Below are positions 51,843-60,295 of a stretch of 64,000 nucleotides of DNA, in pieces. The stretch spans positions 1 to 64,000 of the forward strand of contig NZ_FZON01000013.1 in assembly GCF_900188425.1 (NCBI RefSeq). Reading direction: 5' to 3'. Under the pieces are notes generated by a model. That model did not search any database. It saw only the letters and a list, made by a program, of their open reading frames with translations, and was not told the origin of the DNA. Position 1 is the stretch's first letter; every line of letters starts with the position of its first letter. Both the position numbers and the translations under genes were made by a program. The DNA comes from Antarctobacter heliothermus (lineage in GTDB: Bacteria; Pseudomonadota; Alphaproteobacteria; Rhodobacterales; Rhodobacteraceae).

Positions 51843-54656
51843 ATGGCACAGCCACAGGTTGACACATCGCCCAAAGTCTCGGACGAGATCCGCAAGACCA
51901 CCTGCTACATGTGCGCCTGCCGTTGCGGCATCAACGTCCACATGAAGGGTGGCAAGGTCGCCTATATCGAGGGCAACCGCGACCACCCGATCAACAAAGG
52001 GGTGCTCTGCGCCAAGGGCAGCGCGGGCATCATACAGCACAACGCGCCGTCGCGCCTGCGCGCGCCGCTGCGCCGGGTCGGGCCGCGCGGATCGGGTGAA
52101 TTTGAGGAAATCAGCTGGGACGAGGCGCTGGAAACCGCTGTTGGCTGGCTGAAACCGTTGCGCGACACTGCCCCGGAAAAGCTGGCCTTCTTCACCGGAC
52201 GCGACCAATCGCAAAGTTTCACAGGCTGGTGGGCGCAGGCCTACGGCACGCCGAATTTCGCCGCGCACGGCGGGTTTTGCTCGGTCAACATGGCGACGGC
52301 GGGCATCTACACCATGGGCGGCGCGTTCTGGGAGTTCGGCTCACCCGACTGGGAACATGCCAAGCTGTTCCTGCTGTTCGGCGTGGCCGAGGACCACGAC
52401 AGCAACCCGATCAAAATGGGCATTGGGCGGCTCAAGGAACGCGGGGCCAAGATCGTCGGCGTGAATCCCATCCGGTCCGGCTATAACGCGGTCGCCGACG
52501 ACTGGATCGGCATCACGCCGGGCACCGACGGATTGTTGATCCTGTCGCTGATCCATTGCCTGTTGAAGGCGGGTAAGATCGACCTCGACTATCTCGCGCG
52601 ATTTACCAATGCGCCGGTGCTGCTGAACGGTGATCCGAAATCGCCCGACTTTGGCCTGTTCCTGCGCGATGAGGACGGCAAACCGCAGGTGATCGACCGC
52701 CCGAGTGGCAAGCTGATGGCATGGGACACCCCCGGCGTGCGGCCCGACCTCACCGGGCACATCCGCCGCGCCGGGGTCACGCACACCTCTGTCATGCACC
52801 TGATCGCAGACCGCTACCTGTCGGACGACCACGCGCCAGAGGCGGTGGCCGAGCGCTGCGGCCTGACACCGGACCGTATCCACGCGCTGGCCGCAGAACT
52901 GGCGCGCGTCGCCTTTGACGAGGCCATTACCCTCGACCGGCCATGGACCGATTTCCGCGGTGAGCGGCATGAGAAAATGATAGGCCGTCCCGTGGCAATC
53001 CACGCTATGCGCGGCATTTCTGCCCATGCCAACGGGTTCCAGACGGCGCGCGCGCTACATGTGTTGCAAATCTTGCTGGGCGCGGTCGAAACCCCCGGCG
53101 GCATGCGGTTCAAACCACCCTACCCGAAACCGGCAGAGGCGCACCCCCGCCCACACGCCAAGGCAACGCCCGGAAAACCGCTGAACGGCCCGCACCTCGG
53201 CTATCCCCAAGGCCCCGAGGATCTGGCGCTGGATGCGGACGGCAAACCACTGCGTATCGACAAGTCGTTTACCTGGGAAAACCCCATGTCCGCCCATGGG
53301 CTGATGCACATGGTGATCTCCAACGCCCACGCGGGCGACCCCTACAAGATCGACACGCTGTTCCTGTACATGGCGAACATGGCGTGGAATTCCTCGATGA
53401 ATTCCAGCGGTGTGATGGAAATGCTGACCGACACGGATGAAAACGGCGATTACGTCATCCCCAACATCATCTACTCGGACGCCTATTCCTCGGAAATGGT
53501 CGCCTACGCCGACCTGATCCTGCCCGACACCACCTATCTGGAACGGCACGACTGTATCTCGCTGCTCGACCGGCCGATCTCGGAACCTGACGCCGCCGCC
53601 GACGCGATCCGCTGGCCGGTGGTCGAACCAGACCGCGACGTGCGCGGGTTCCAATCGGTCCTGCTGGACCTCGGCGCGCGGCTAAATCTGCTCGGCATGG
53701 TCGACGACACCGGCGCCCCGAAATACGCCGACTACGCCGACTACATCATGAACCACGAACGCAAACCCGGCATCGGCCCCCTTGCGGGCTGGCGCATGTC
53801 GGACAGCGGCCTGACTCACGGGCGCGGCGCGCCCAACGCGGCGCAGATCGACAGCTATATCGCGGGCGGCGGCTTTTGCACCATGCACATCCCGGAAGAG
53901 GCGCAATACTACAAACCGTGGAACACGGCCTATCAGGACTGGGCCGTGCAAACCGGCCTGTTCGATGCCGCCACCCCCTATATCTTTCAGCTCTACGTCG
54001 AACCGCTGCGCCGCTTCCAGCGCGCCGGTGAGGGCAAAGGCGATATTCTGCCCCCCGAACATCTTCGCGCGCAAATCGCGCACAAGCTCGACCCGCTGCC
54101 AATCTGGTACGCTCCCGACGCGGGCAACCCCGACAACTATCCCATCCACGCCCTCACCCAGCGCCCGATGGCGATGTACCATAGCTGGGGCAGCCAGAAC
54201 GCATGGCTGCGGCAATTGCACGGCCACAACCCGATGTACCTGCCCTCCCGCCTGATGCGCGACCATGACCTGCAAGACGGCGACTGGGCCCGCATCACCT
54301 CACCGCACGGCGACATCACCGTGCCGGTGGCTGAAATGGCCGCGCTCAACCCCGATACGATCTGGACATGGAACGCCATCGGCAAACGCAAAGGCGCTTG
54401 GGCCCTGAAACCAGATGCGCCCGAGGCGACCAGGGGCTTCCTGCTCAACCACATCATCCACGAACTACTGCCCCCCAAAGGCGACGGCCTCAGATGGTCC
54501 AACTCCGACCCGGTCACAGGACAGGCCGCATGGTTCGACCTGCGCGTGCGCATCGAAAAGACGACCGCTCCGGCAGAGGCACAACCGACCTTTGCAAAAC
54601 TCATCTCCCCCGTCGGCCCAGGCCCGGACCAACTGACATGGAAAACACCGTCCTGA
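51843..54656 (+). CDS. soeA: Sulfite:quinone oxidoreductase molybdopterin subunit
   Basis: Encodes 937 residues from ATG 51843 (GGGGAGGA upstream). It is a DMSO-reductase-superfamily catalytic subunit binding bis-MGD molybdenum and one [4Fe-4S] cluster: Cys21, Cys24, Cys28 and Cys56 (CYMCACRCG ... GVLCAKG). HGGFCSVN offers a likely Cys ligand to Mo. There is no twin-arginine signal, so the complex faces the cytoplasm, as expected for SoeA and unlike periplasmic DmsA or PsrA. With soeB and soeC following, and xsc/ackA/pta beside it, oxidation of the sulfite released by Xsc is the clear role. Polysulfide or thiosulfate reduction is the alternative suggested by family alone. A 3'-end element starts two bases after the stop. 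Confidence 0.9.
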   Translation: MAQPQVDTSPKVSDEIRKTTCYMCACRCGINVHMKGGKVAYIEGNRDHPINKGVLCAKGSAGIIQHNAPSRLRAPLRRVGPRGSGEFEEISWDEALETAVGWLKPLRDTAPEKLAFFTGRDQSQSFTGWWAQAYGTPNFAAHGGFCSVNMATAGIYTMGGAFWEFGSPDWEHAKLFLLFGVAEDHDSNPIKMGIGRLKERGAKIVGVNPIRSGYNAVADDWIGITPGTDGLLILSLIHCLLKAGKIDLDYLARFTNAPVLLNGDPKSPDFGLFLRDEDGKPQVIDRPSGKLMAWDTPGVRPDLTGHIRRAGVTHTSVMHLIADRYLSDDHAPEAVAERCGLTPDRIHALAAELARVAFDEAITLDRPWTDFRGERHEKMIGRPVAIHAMRGISAHANGFQTARALHVLQILLGAVETPGGMRFKPPYPKPAEAHPRPHAKATPGKPLNGPHLGYPQGPEDLALDADGKPLRIDKSFTWENPMSAHGLMHMVISNAHAGDPYKIDTLFLYMANMAWNSSMNSSGVMEMLTDTDENGDYVIPNIIYSDAYSSEMVAYADLILPDTTYLERHDCISLLDRPISEPDAAADAIRWPVVEPDRDVRGFQSVLLDLGARLNLLGMVDDTGAPKYADYADYIMNHERKPGIGPLAGWRMSDSGLTHGRGAPNAAQIDSYIAGGGFCTMHIPEEAQYYKPWNTAYQDWAVQTGLFDAATPYIFQLYVEPLRRFQRAGEGKGDILPPEHLRAQIAHKLDPLPIWYAPDAGNPDNYPIHALTQRPMAMYHSWGSQNAWLRQLHGHNPMYLPSRLMRDHDLQDGDWARITSPHGDITVPVAEMAALNPDTIWTWNAIGKRKGAWALKPDAPEATRGFLLNHIIHELLPPKGDGLRWSNSDPVTGQAAWFDLRVRIEKTTAPAEAQPTFAKLISPVGPGPDQLTWKTPS

Positions 54657-54657
54657 T

Positions 54658-54719
54658 GTTTCTTCTGGCCAAAAATATCCCGGGGGAGTCGACCGCAGGG
54701 AGACGGGGGCAGCGCCCCC
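54658..54719 (+). repeat. 3'-end element copy b plus GC hairpin, inside the soeA-soeB gap
   Basis: GTTTCTTCTGGCC then AAAAATATCCCGGGGG (54658-54686), followed by a perfect hairpin GGGGGC-AGC-GCCCCC (54705-54719). It begins two bases after the soeA stop. Being inside an operon, it may reduce rather than end transcription, setting soeA above soeBC levels. Confidence 0.7.
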
Positions 54720-54774
54720 TGCCCACCAAAACCTGTGCCGCGTCAGCGGCTCCGCTGGATCACGGGGGCAAACA

Positions 54775-55524
54775 ATGACCGACCTTCCCGCAACCACCGA
54801 CCGCAAACTCGGCCTCGTGATCGACCTCGATACCTGTGTCGGCTGCCACGCCTGCGTGATCTCTTGCAAAGGCTGGAACACGGAAAACTACGGTGCGCCG
54901 CTGTCGGATCAGGACCCCTATGGCGCCGACCCCTCCGGCACCTTCCTAAACCGCGTCCACAGCTACGAGGTACAGCCACAGGATGCCCCCGCCCAGCTGA
55001 TCCACTTCCCCAAATCCTGCCTGCACTGCGAAGACGCGCCCTGCGTCACCGTCTGCCCCACCGGGGCCAGCTACAAACGCACCGAGGACGGCATTGTTCT
55101 GGTGAATGAGACGGATTGCATCGGCTGCGGCCTCTGCGCGTGGGCCTGCCCTTACGGCGCGCGCGAACTGGACGCCGCCGAAGGCGTGATGAAAAAATGC
55201 ACCCTCTGCGTGGACCGCATCTACAACGAAAACCTGCCCGAAGAGGACCGCACCCCGGCCTGCGTGCGCACCTGCCCGGCGGGCGCGCGGCATTTCGGCG
55301 ATCTTGGCGATCCAGACAGCGCCGTCAGTCAATTGGTCGCCGACCGTGGCGGCATCGACCTGATGCCCGAACAAGGCACCAAACCCGTGAACAAATACCT
55401 GCCGCCCCGCCCCAAGGACACCTGGCAAGGAGAGGTCGACGTGCTCGCCCCCTTCCTTGAGCCCGTGGCCGAAGAGCCCAAGGGCTTTCTGGCCTGGATC
55501 GACAAGACGCTGGAGAAACTCTGA
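54775..55524 (+). CDS. soeB: Sulfite:quinone oxidoreductase iron-sulfur subunit
   Basis: Encodes 249 residues. Four Cys groups typical of DmsB/NrfC/PsrB ferredoxin-like subunits are present: CVGCHACVISCK, CLHCEDAPCVTVCPTGA, CIGCGLCAWACPYGA and CTLCVDRIY with CVRTCPAGA, giving four [4Fe-4S] clusters. It relays electrons from the molybdenum site in SoeA to the membrane subunit SoeC. There is no export signal, consistent with a cytoplasm-facing complex. It is 118 bases after soeA (3'-end element between), and its stop overlaps the soeC start by one base. Confidence 0.93.
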   Translation: MTDLPATTDRKLGLVIDLDTCVGCHACVISCKGWNTENYGAPLSDQDPYGADPSGTFLNRVHSYEVQPQDAPAQLIHFPKSCLHCEDAPCVTVCPTGASYKRTEDGIVLVNETDCIGCGLCAWACPYGARELDAAEGVMKKCTLCVDRIYNENLPEEDRTPACVRTCPAGARHFGDLGDPDSAVSQLVADRGGIDLMPEQGTKPVNKYLPPRPKDTWQGEVDVLAPFLEPVAEEPKGFLAWIDKTLEKL

Positions 55525-56396
55525 TGCATCCGGCCCCGTCCATCATCGCCTTCACCACGTTTTCCGGCCTCGGGCTTGGCCTGCTGTTCTGGCTGGGCAT
55601 TGACCCGACAGCCCCCACCGGCTGGGTCGCCTTTGCCTTTTTCCTGATCGGATACCTGCTTGCGGTGGGCGGGCTGATGGCCTCGGCCCTGCACCTTGGC
55701 CGCCCGGAACGCGCGCTCAAGGCGTTTACCCAATGGCGGTCCAGCTGGCTCTCGCGTGAGGCGTGGATGGCCGTGGCGGCGCTGAGCGTCATGGGGATCT
55801 ATGCCGCGCTGCTGGTCTTCCTGGACCTGCAAATCACCGTTCTGGGCTGGTTGGGGGCTGTGCTCTGTCTGGCGACCGTTTTCACAACCTCGATGATCTA
55901 CACCCAGCTGAAAACCGTGCCGCGCTGGTACCATTGGTCGACGCCGGTGTTGTTCCAGCTTTATGCCCTTGGCGGCGGGGCGCTGTTGTCGGGGCGCGTC
56001 ACCACCGGCCTTGTGCTGATCGGTCTGGCGGCACTGGCGCAGGCGGGCTGGTGGCTGGCGGGCGATCGGCGTCTGGCGGCCTCTGGCTCCACGATCGAGA
56101 CTGCCACCGGGCTGGGGGCCATCGGCAAGACCCGCGCGTTTGAACCGCCGCACACCGGGTCGAACTACCTGCTGCGCGAGATGGTCTTTGTCGTCGGGCG
56201 CAAACACGGGCAGAAACTGCGGCTTATCGCGCTGGTCCTGATGGCGGTGCTGCCGGCAGTCCTGTTGCTGCTGCCTTTTGGCCATCTGCTGGCCGTGGTC
56301 GCGCTGCTGTCCCATGTGGCGGGTGTTCTGTTGTCGCGCTGGCTGTTCTTTGCACAGGCCGAACATGTGGTCGGCCTGTACTACGGCAATCGCTAG
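55524..56396 (+). CDS. soeC: Sulfite:quinone oxidoreductase membrane anchor (DmsC family)
   Basis: Encodes 290 residues with about eight membrane helices. SALHLGRPERALKAFTQWRSSWLSREAW is the characteristic DmsC-family segment. It anchors SoeAB to the inner membrane and passes electrons to ubiquinone. Its ATG overlaps the soeB stop (TGATG), indicating translational coupling. The DmsC-type anchor, rather than NrfD, and a cytoplasmic SoeAB match the known sulfite-oxidising complex. A convergent gene of unknown function ends 8 bases after it. Confidence 0.92.
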   Translation: MHPAPSIIAFTTFSGLGLGLLFWLGIDPTAPTGWVAFAFFLIGYLLAVGGLMASALHLGRPERALKAFTQWRSSWLSREAWMAVAALSVMGIYAALLVFLDLQITVLGWLGAVLCLATVFTTSMIYTQLKTVPRWYHWSTPVLFQLYALGGGALLSGRVTTGLVLIGLAALAQAGWWLAGDRRLAASGSTIETATGLGAIGKTRAFEPPHTGSNYLLREMVFVVGRKHGQKLRLIALVLMAVLPAVLLLLPFGHLLAVVALLSHVAGVLLSRWLFFAQAEHVVGLYYGNR

Positions 56397-56404
56397 GCGG
56401 CGCG

Positions 56405-57019
56405 TTATTTCGACCGGCTGAACAGCCCCTTGATGCGGTCACTGCCGTCGTCCAGCCTGTCACCCGCCGCGTCCAGAACCGGGTCCACCCGGCGGGACCA
56501 GAACCGTCGCCAGCGCACGCGCAGCGCCCAGAACAGGGCCACCAAGGCGCTCAGCAGGATGATGTTCATCCACGGGATGATGGTCACGTCCGGGCCATCC
56601 ACCGGGCGGATCGACACCGCGTTGGGATAGATCGAAATGAACTCATTCCGCCAGCCATAGTGCCGGATCACCGCCCATTTCGGATTGTCCGAGGTCGATT
56701 TCAGGTCCGCCGCCTCTGCCTGCAGGTTCGAGGTGTCGAACTTGAAATAGGGCGGCCAGCCCCAGCCGGTGTCCTCATTGCGGTACACCATGATCGAATC
56801 GTTGGCGCGCCGGGTCTGGACAAAGAACACGTCGCGCGCGGCCAGCGGGTCATCGCCGGTGTCGGCCTGGGTCCAGAACCAGCGGTTTTCCCCGGGATTC
56901 ACGCGGGTTTCATAGGTGTCGGTGATCCGCACCACGTCATGCTGCGGCAGCGTGTAGTGCAGGAACCCCGCCACCAGCGTCCAGAACAGAACGATCAGGG
57001 TCCATTTGACGTATTTCAT
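56405..57019 (-). CDS. Membrane-anchored periplasmic protein of unknown function (DUF1523-like)
   Basis: Encodes 204 residues from ATG 57019 with AAGG upstream; the frame extends 19 codons further. An N-terminal helix (VKWTLIVLFWTLVAGFLHYT), a central extracytoplasmic domain and a C-terminal helix (IIPWMNIILLSALVALFWAL) followed by a basic tail suggest both ends in the membrane. The domain holds DVVRITDTYETRV and WGWPPYFKFDTSNLQAEAAD, which resemble the DUF1523 family seen in Rhodobacterales; function unknown. It forms a leftward pair with the small membrane protein 14 bases upstream. Confidence 0.75.
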   Translation of the reverse strand: MKYVKWTLIVLFWTLVAGFLHYTLPQHDVVRITDTYETRVNPGENRWFWTQADTGDDPLAARDVFFVQTRRANDSIMVYRNEDTGWGWPPYFKFDTSNLQAEAADLKSTSDNPKWAVIRHYGWRNEFISIYPNAVSIRPVDGPDVTIIPWMNIILLSALVALFWALRVRWRRFWSRRVDPVLDAAGDRLDDGSDRIKGLFSRSK

Positions 57020-57033
57020 GCGTGCGGCGCCTT

Positions 57034-57303
57034 TTAGTTGAAGTTGGTCAGATACACGATGAGGGTCACAAGGCAAAGAGGCACGATATAGACGAGCAGC
57101 ACAAGCACCCGATGCCGCCGCTTGTCATAGGTTTCCAGTCCGTCCCGAACATAGTCGTCCTGACTGCGCGTCTCGGACGGATCGGCGGCCCAGTCGATCT
57201 CCAGCAGATCGCGCCGCCGCGCGCGCAGGTAGAACCACAGCGACCCATAAACCACCGTGAGCACGACCGCCGCCATGATCAGGAACCGCGCCAGTGCCAA
57301 CAT
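57034..57303 (-). CDS. Small two-helix membrane protein
   Basis: Encodes 89 residues with two hydrophobic helices, FLIMAAVVLTVVYGSLWFYL near the start and VLVLLVYIVPLCLVTLIVYL at the end. Between them lies an acidic cytoplasmic loop containing RRRDLLEIDWAADPSETRSQ. No family recognised. It lies 14 bases upstream of the DUF1523-like gene in the same direction, so the two are probably one operon. The positive residues after the first helix suggest both ends outside the cytoplasm. Confidence 0.65.
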   Translation of the reverse strand: MLALARFLIMAAVVLTVVYGSLWFYLRARRRDLLEIDWAADPSETRSQDDYVRDGLETYDKRRHRVLVLLVYIVPLCLVTLIVYLTNFN

Positions 57304-57411
57304 GCCCTACCTCCTGTATTTGACGTGATACGGGTGGCGGCAAAAATCAACGGGGAATACCGCCAAACCCCCCGCGCGGGCGCGACTGGAGGTGCGACTG
57401 GCGCAGACGGG

Positions 57412-57744
57412 TCACCAAACGGCGGTTTTCCAGCGGCGCGGCGCGGTGGACACGGTCAGCAGCAGGATCGGCGCCCAGATCAGCGCCGCCTTGGCCCCCA
57501 GCCGCAGGAAATGACCCGCCGAGGCGGCGGGCACCTCACCCAGCAGCGCCAGAATGCCTCCGTCCTGCACCCCGTAAAGCATGGCAAATCCCGCCGAGGC
57601 CAACACCCAGCACAACAGGGTCGACACCAGCGCCATGACCACAAGGCCGGTCACGGTTTCCGGCACCAGCACCTCGACGCCCCGCGGGACGACAAAGGCC
57701 AGCAGCATCAGGCCGAAGGCGGGTAAGAGGAGGTCTGCGATCAT
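57412..57744 (-). CDS. Small membrane protein, three to four helices
   Basis: Encodes 110 residues if started at ATG 57744, which has GGGGA just upstream; the ATG at 57756 adds four residues. Hydrophobic stretches IADLLLPAFGLMLLAFVV, VTGLVVMALVSTLLCWVLASA and LGAKAALIWAPILLLTVS suggest three to four helices. No family recognised. It is divergent from the periplasmic protein gene at 57862 and separated from the next leftward gene by 108 bases. Confidence 0.6.
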   Translation of the reverse strand: MIADLLLPAFGLMLLAFVVPRGVEVLVPETVTGLVVMALVSTLLCWVLASAGFAMLYGVQDGGILALLGEVPAASAGHFLRLGAKAALIWAPILLLTVSTAPRRWKTAVW

Positions 57745-57861
57745 GTCCCCAGTCATGGGGGCAGATCACCGCCAGTGCAACGGTGCGCCGATCCCCATTC
57801 TTGCCCGAAGGGCAGGTCGTCTGACAGGATGCGTCCAGAGATTCGATCAAGGGAGATTTCC

Positions 57862-58413
57862 ATGACCCGTGTTTTTGCCGTTTTGATGCTGTCCTCTCTG
57901 GCGCTGCCCGCGCAGGCGGACGATGTGTCCGACCTGATGGAATCCGCGCTCAAGGCCTATCAGGATGGCGACATCCAATACGCGATTGATGAGCTGGACA
58001 TGGCGCGTCACGCCTTGCTGGAGATGAAGACCGCCAGCCTTGGCAGCTATCTGCCCGACGCGCCGGACGGCTGGACCCGCGAGGTGAACACCGAAATGAG
58101 CGCCGGTCTGGCCATGATGGGCGGCGGCGTCGGCGCAGAGGCGACCTATACCGATGCAGGTGGCGCGCGGGTCAAGATCACGCTGATGGCGGATAATCCG
58201 ATGGTGATGAGCATGTCCGGCATGATCGCCAATGCCGCCGTCATGGGGATGAAGACGGAACGCATCCAGCGTCAGAAATTCGCCGTTCAGGACAAGCAGA
58301 TGATGGCACTTGTCGCCAACCGCATCCTTGTGCAGACCGAGGGTGACCCGGAACAGACCCGGCCCCTGCTGGAGGCGATGGACTTTGCCGATATGGCGAA
58401 TTTTGGGTTGTAG
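57862..58413 (+). CDS. Periplasmic protein of unknown function
   Basis: Encodes 183 residues from ATG 57862, with GGGAGA upstream. A signal peptide (MTRVFAVLMLSSLALPAQA) is followed by a helical segment DLMESALKAYQDGDIQYAIDELDMA that resembles one TPR-like helical hairpin, then a Met/Gly-rich beta domain (GLAMMGGGVGAEATYTDAGG). Similar exported proteins are common in Rhodobacterales without assigned function. It is closed by a 13-bp hairpin and probably transcribed alone. Confidence 0.7.
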   Translation: MTRVFAVLMLSSLALPAQADDVSDLMESALKAYQDGDIQYAIDELDMARHALLEMKTASLGSYLPDAPDGWTREVNTEMSAGLAMMGGGVGAEATYTDAGGARVKITLMADNPMVMSMSGMIANAAVMGMKTERIQRQKFAVQDKQMMALVANRILVQTEGDPEQTRPLLEAMDFADMANFGL

Positions 58414-58424
58414 TCAGCACAATC

Positions 58425-58457
58425 GGTGCCGGGTGGGGTTCCAACCCACCCGGCACC
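58425..58457. terminator. Bidirectional 13-bp terminator hairpin
   Basis: GGTGCCGGGTGGG and CCCACCCGGCACC pair perfectly around GTTCCAA, between two convergent genes (stops at 58413 and 58481). There is no T tract, but the stem is the strongest in the window. Confidence 0.65.
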
Positions 58458-58480
58458 ATCCTGTGTCGACAGACGTCGCC

Positions 58481-59683
58481 TCAGCCCACCACGTTGAACT
58501 CTGGCCCATAGGGATAGCCGGTGATGTTCTCATTGCCGTCTTCGGTGATGATCAGGATGTCATGCTCCCGGTAGCCGCCCGCGCCGGGCGCGCCTTCGGG
58601 GATCGTCAGCATCGGTTCCATGCTGATCACCATGCCCGGTTCCAGCACCGTGTCGATATCCTCTCGCAGTTCCAGCCCGGCCTCACGCCCGTAGTAATGC
58701 GACAGCACGCCAAAGCTGTGGCCATAGCCAAAGGTGCGGTATTGCAGCAGGTCGCGGTCCGCAAAAAAACCGTTGATCTGCTCTGTCACCTCGGCGCAGC
58801 TGGCCCCCGGTTTCAGCAGGCTCATGCCGTATTCATGGGCGGCCACGTTGGCCTCCCAGATGGCGCGGCTGGCGTCGTCGACCTCTTGCACAAACAGGGT
58901 GCGTTCCAGCGCGATGTAGTAGCCAGAGATCATCGGAAAAGTGTTCAGCGACAGGATATCGCCGCGTTCCAGCACACGCGCCGTGACAGGGTTGTGTGCG
59001 CCATCGGTGTTGATACCGGACTGAAACCAGACCCATGTGTCCCGGTATTCGGCATCGGGAAAGCGTTTGGCGATCTCCAGCTCCATCGCGTCGCGTCCCG
59101 CCATTGCGACGTCAATTTCCCGCACGCCGGGTTTGATCGTGTCGCGGATGGCATAGCCGCCCAGATCGGCCACCTGCGCGCCATGGCGGATCAAGTCTAT
59201 CTCGGCGGCGGATTTGTGCATCCGCTGGCACATGGTGGCGGTGGCCACGTCAATGGCCCGGGACGGGCGCAGGAACGCGTCCATCAGTGCCTTTTGCGCC
59301 AGCGTCATGTGATCGGCCTCATATCCCAGCGCCGTGTCCGTGCCGGTGACAGAGGCGATCGCGCGCCAATAGTTGTTCCGCTCCCAGTCGGTGTAGGTGA
59401 TGTTGTCCCCGTGGCTGCGTCGCCACGGCTGGGCCGCGTCGATGCCGGCGCTGATTGTCACGCTGTCGGTGGGGGTCACCACAAGGGCGTAGGGCCGTCC
59501 AAAGCTGCAATACAGAAAGCCCGAATAATAGGCGATGTTGTGCATCGAGGTGAGCACGACGGCATCCAGCCCCGATTGCGCCATGGCCTGCCGCAGGCCG
59601 TTCAGCCGGGCGTCATATTCCGCAGGTGCAAAGGGGAGCACGCGGTCCCCTTGGTGAAAGCGGTGGAATTGCGGACGGTGCAT
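58481..59683 (-). CDS. Creatinase (creatine amidinohydrolase)
   Basis: Encodes 400 residues, nearly the same length as Pseudomonas creatinase. It hydrolyses creatine to sarcosine and urea in the cytoplasm. It has the pita-bread M24 fold but lacks a full metal-ligand set, as in true creatinases. Recognised segments: YYSGFLYCSFGRPYALVVT, DAAQPWRRSHGDNITYTDWE, DTWVWFQSGINTDGAHNPVT with the catalytic His in GAHNPVT, QYRTFGYGHSFGVLSHYYGR and ISMEPMLTIPEGAPGAGGYR. AGGAGG lies seven bases before the ATG. No creatininase, sarcosine oxidase or urease gene is in the window. DMSP lyase DddP shares the fold and was considered, but the sequence is creatinase-like throughout. Confidence 0.93.
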   Translation of the reverse strand: MHRPQFHRFHQGDRVLPFAPAEYDARLNGLRQAMAQSGLDAVVLTSMHNIAYYSGFLYCSFGRPYALVVTPTDSVTISAGIDAAQPWRRSHGDNITYTDWERNNYWRAIASVTGTDTALGYEADHMTLAQKALMDAFLRPSRAIDVATATMCQRMHKSAAEIDLIRHGAQVADLGGYAIRDTIKPGVREIDVAMAGRDAMELEIAKRFPDAEYRDTWVWFQSGINTDGAHNPVTARVLERGDILSLNTFPMISGYYIALERTLFVQEVDDASRAIWEANVAAHEYGMSLLKPGASCAEVTEQINGFFADRDLLQYRTFGYGHSFGVLSHYYGREAGLELREDIDTVLEPGMVISMEPMLTIPEGAPGAGGYREHDILIITEDGNENITGYPYGPEFNVVG

Positions 59684-59859
59684 GATGATCCTCCTGAGGC
59701 GCGACGGTTCTTTGCTCGCCGCGCTGGCAAAGCAAGATCCCGGCGTTCAGGACGGAAAAGGGGCGCATTGGTGACGACGCCATCGTCGGACCCCGCGCGC
59801 AGGATGCGGGTTTGTCGACGCTTGTGCAAGGCCTTGGGCGTCGCGCGCGTGTCGGTTTC

Positions 59860-59914
59860 GGGAGCGAGGGGCCAGCCCCTCGCGCTCCCCGGGATATTTT
59901 TGGACAGAAGAAAC
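59860..59914 (-). repeat. 3'-end element copy c plus GC hairpin (minus strand)
   Basis: Read on the minus strand: GTTTCTTCTGTCC then AAAAATATCCCGGGG (59914-59887), followed by an inverted repeat GGGAGCG(CG)AGGGGC / GCCCCTCGCTCCC (59889-59860). It begins 19 bases after the stop of the 120-residue gene, in sense orientation. The order T-rich block, A tract, GC hairpin is the same as in copy b. Confidence 0.7.
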
Positions 59915-59932
59915 CGGGGCGTGGCGTAGGTT

Positions 59933-60295
59933 TTATTGGCCGGCTTTCTTCAGCCAGACCTTGTAGTGCAGCACCGCGCCGTCGCGCTGCGCCCAGTTCA
60001 GTTTTTTCTGGAACAGCGCATAAGCCCGTTGCGGGAGGCGGTGGTCGTCCCAGTTGTCCCCCTCTGCGTCGTCCCCGAGGATTTCCCAGGACACGTCCCG
60101 GGGCGGTTCGCGAAAGCGGGGGGCGATGGCCTCCATCATGTGGACGCCTTCGGCGAATTTCAGCGCGTAGCGGGCCAGGGCATCGGCCTGCGTCGCCGTG
60201 AGCCAGGGCGATCCTTCGCCATGGCGGGCGTCCTCGCGCCAGACCGCAAGATCGGCTTGTGACGGGCCGGTGTCGGGCGCGAGGAGATTGGTCAT
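59933..60295 (-). CDS. Hypothetical protein coupled to the aldehyde dehydrogenase
   Basis: Encodes 120 residues, soluble, rich in Trp and charged residues (WREDARHGEGSPWLTATQAD, then ARYALKFAEGVHMMEAIAPR, ending HYKVWLKKAGQ). No family recognised. Its ATG overlaps the stop codon of the gabD-like gene, so it is translationally coupled and probably made in proportion to that enzyme. The 3'-end element copy c follows its stop. The 249 bases between 59684 and 59932 contain no other gene, only this element. Confidence 0.65.
   Translation of the reverse strand: MTNLLAPDTGPSQADLAVWREDARHGEGSPWLTATQADALARYALKFAEGVHMMEAIAPRFREPPRDVSWEILGDDAEGDNWDDHRLPQRAYALFQKKLNWAQRDGAVLHYKVWLKKAGQ

Noticed and set aside
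51843-56396. DMSO reductase, formate dehydrogenase or polysulfide reductase
   Set aside because: No twin-arginine signal, DmsC-type anchor and direct linkage to xsc/ackA/pta favour SoeABC sulfite oxidation.
58481-59683. DMSP lyase DddP (M24 fold) instead of creatinase
   Set aside because: The recognisable blocks (FLYCSFGRPYALVVT, GINTDGAHNPVT, YGHSFGVLSHYYGR) and the 400-residue length match creatinase over the whole length.
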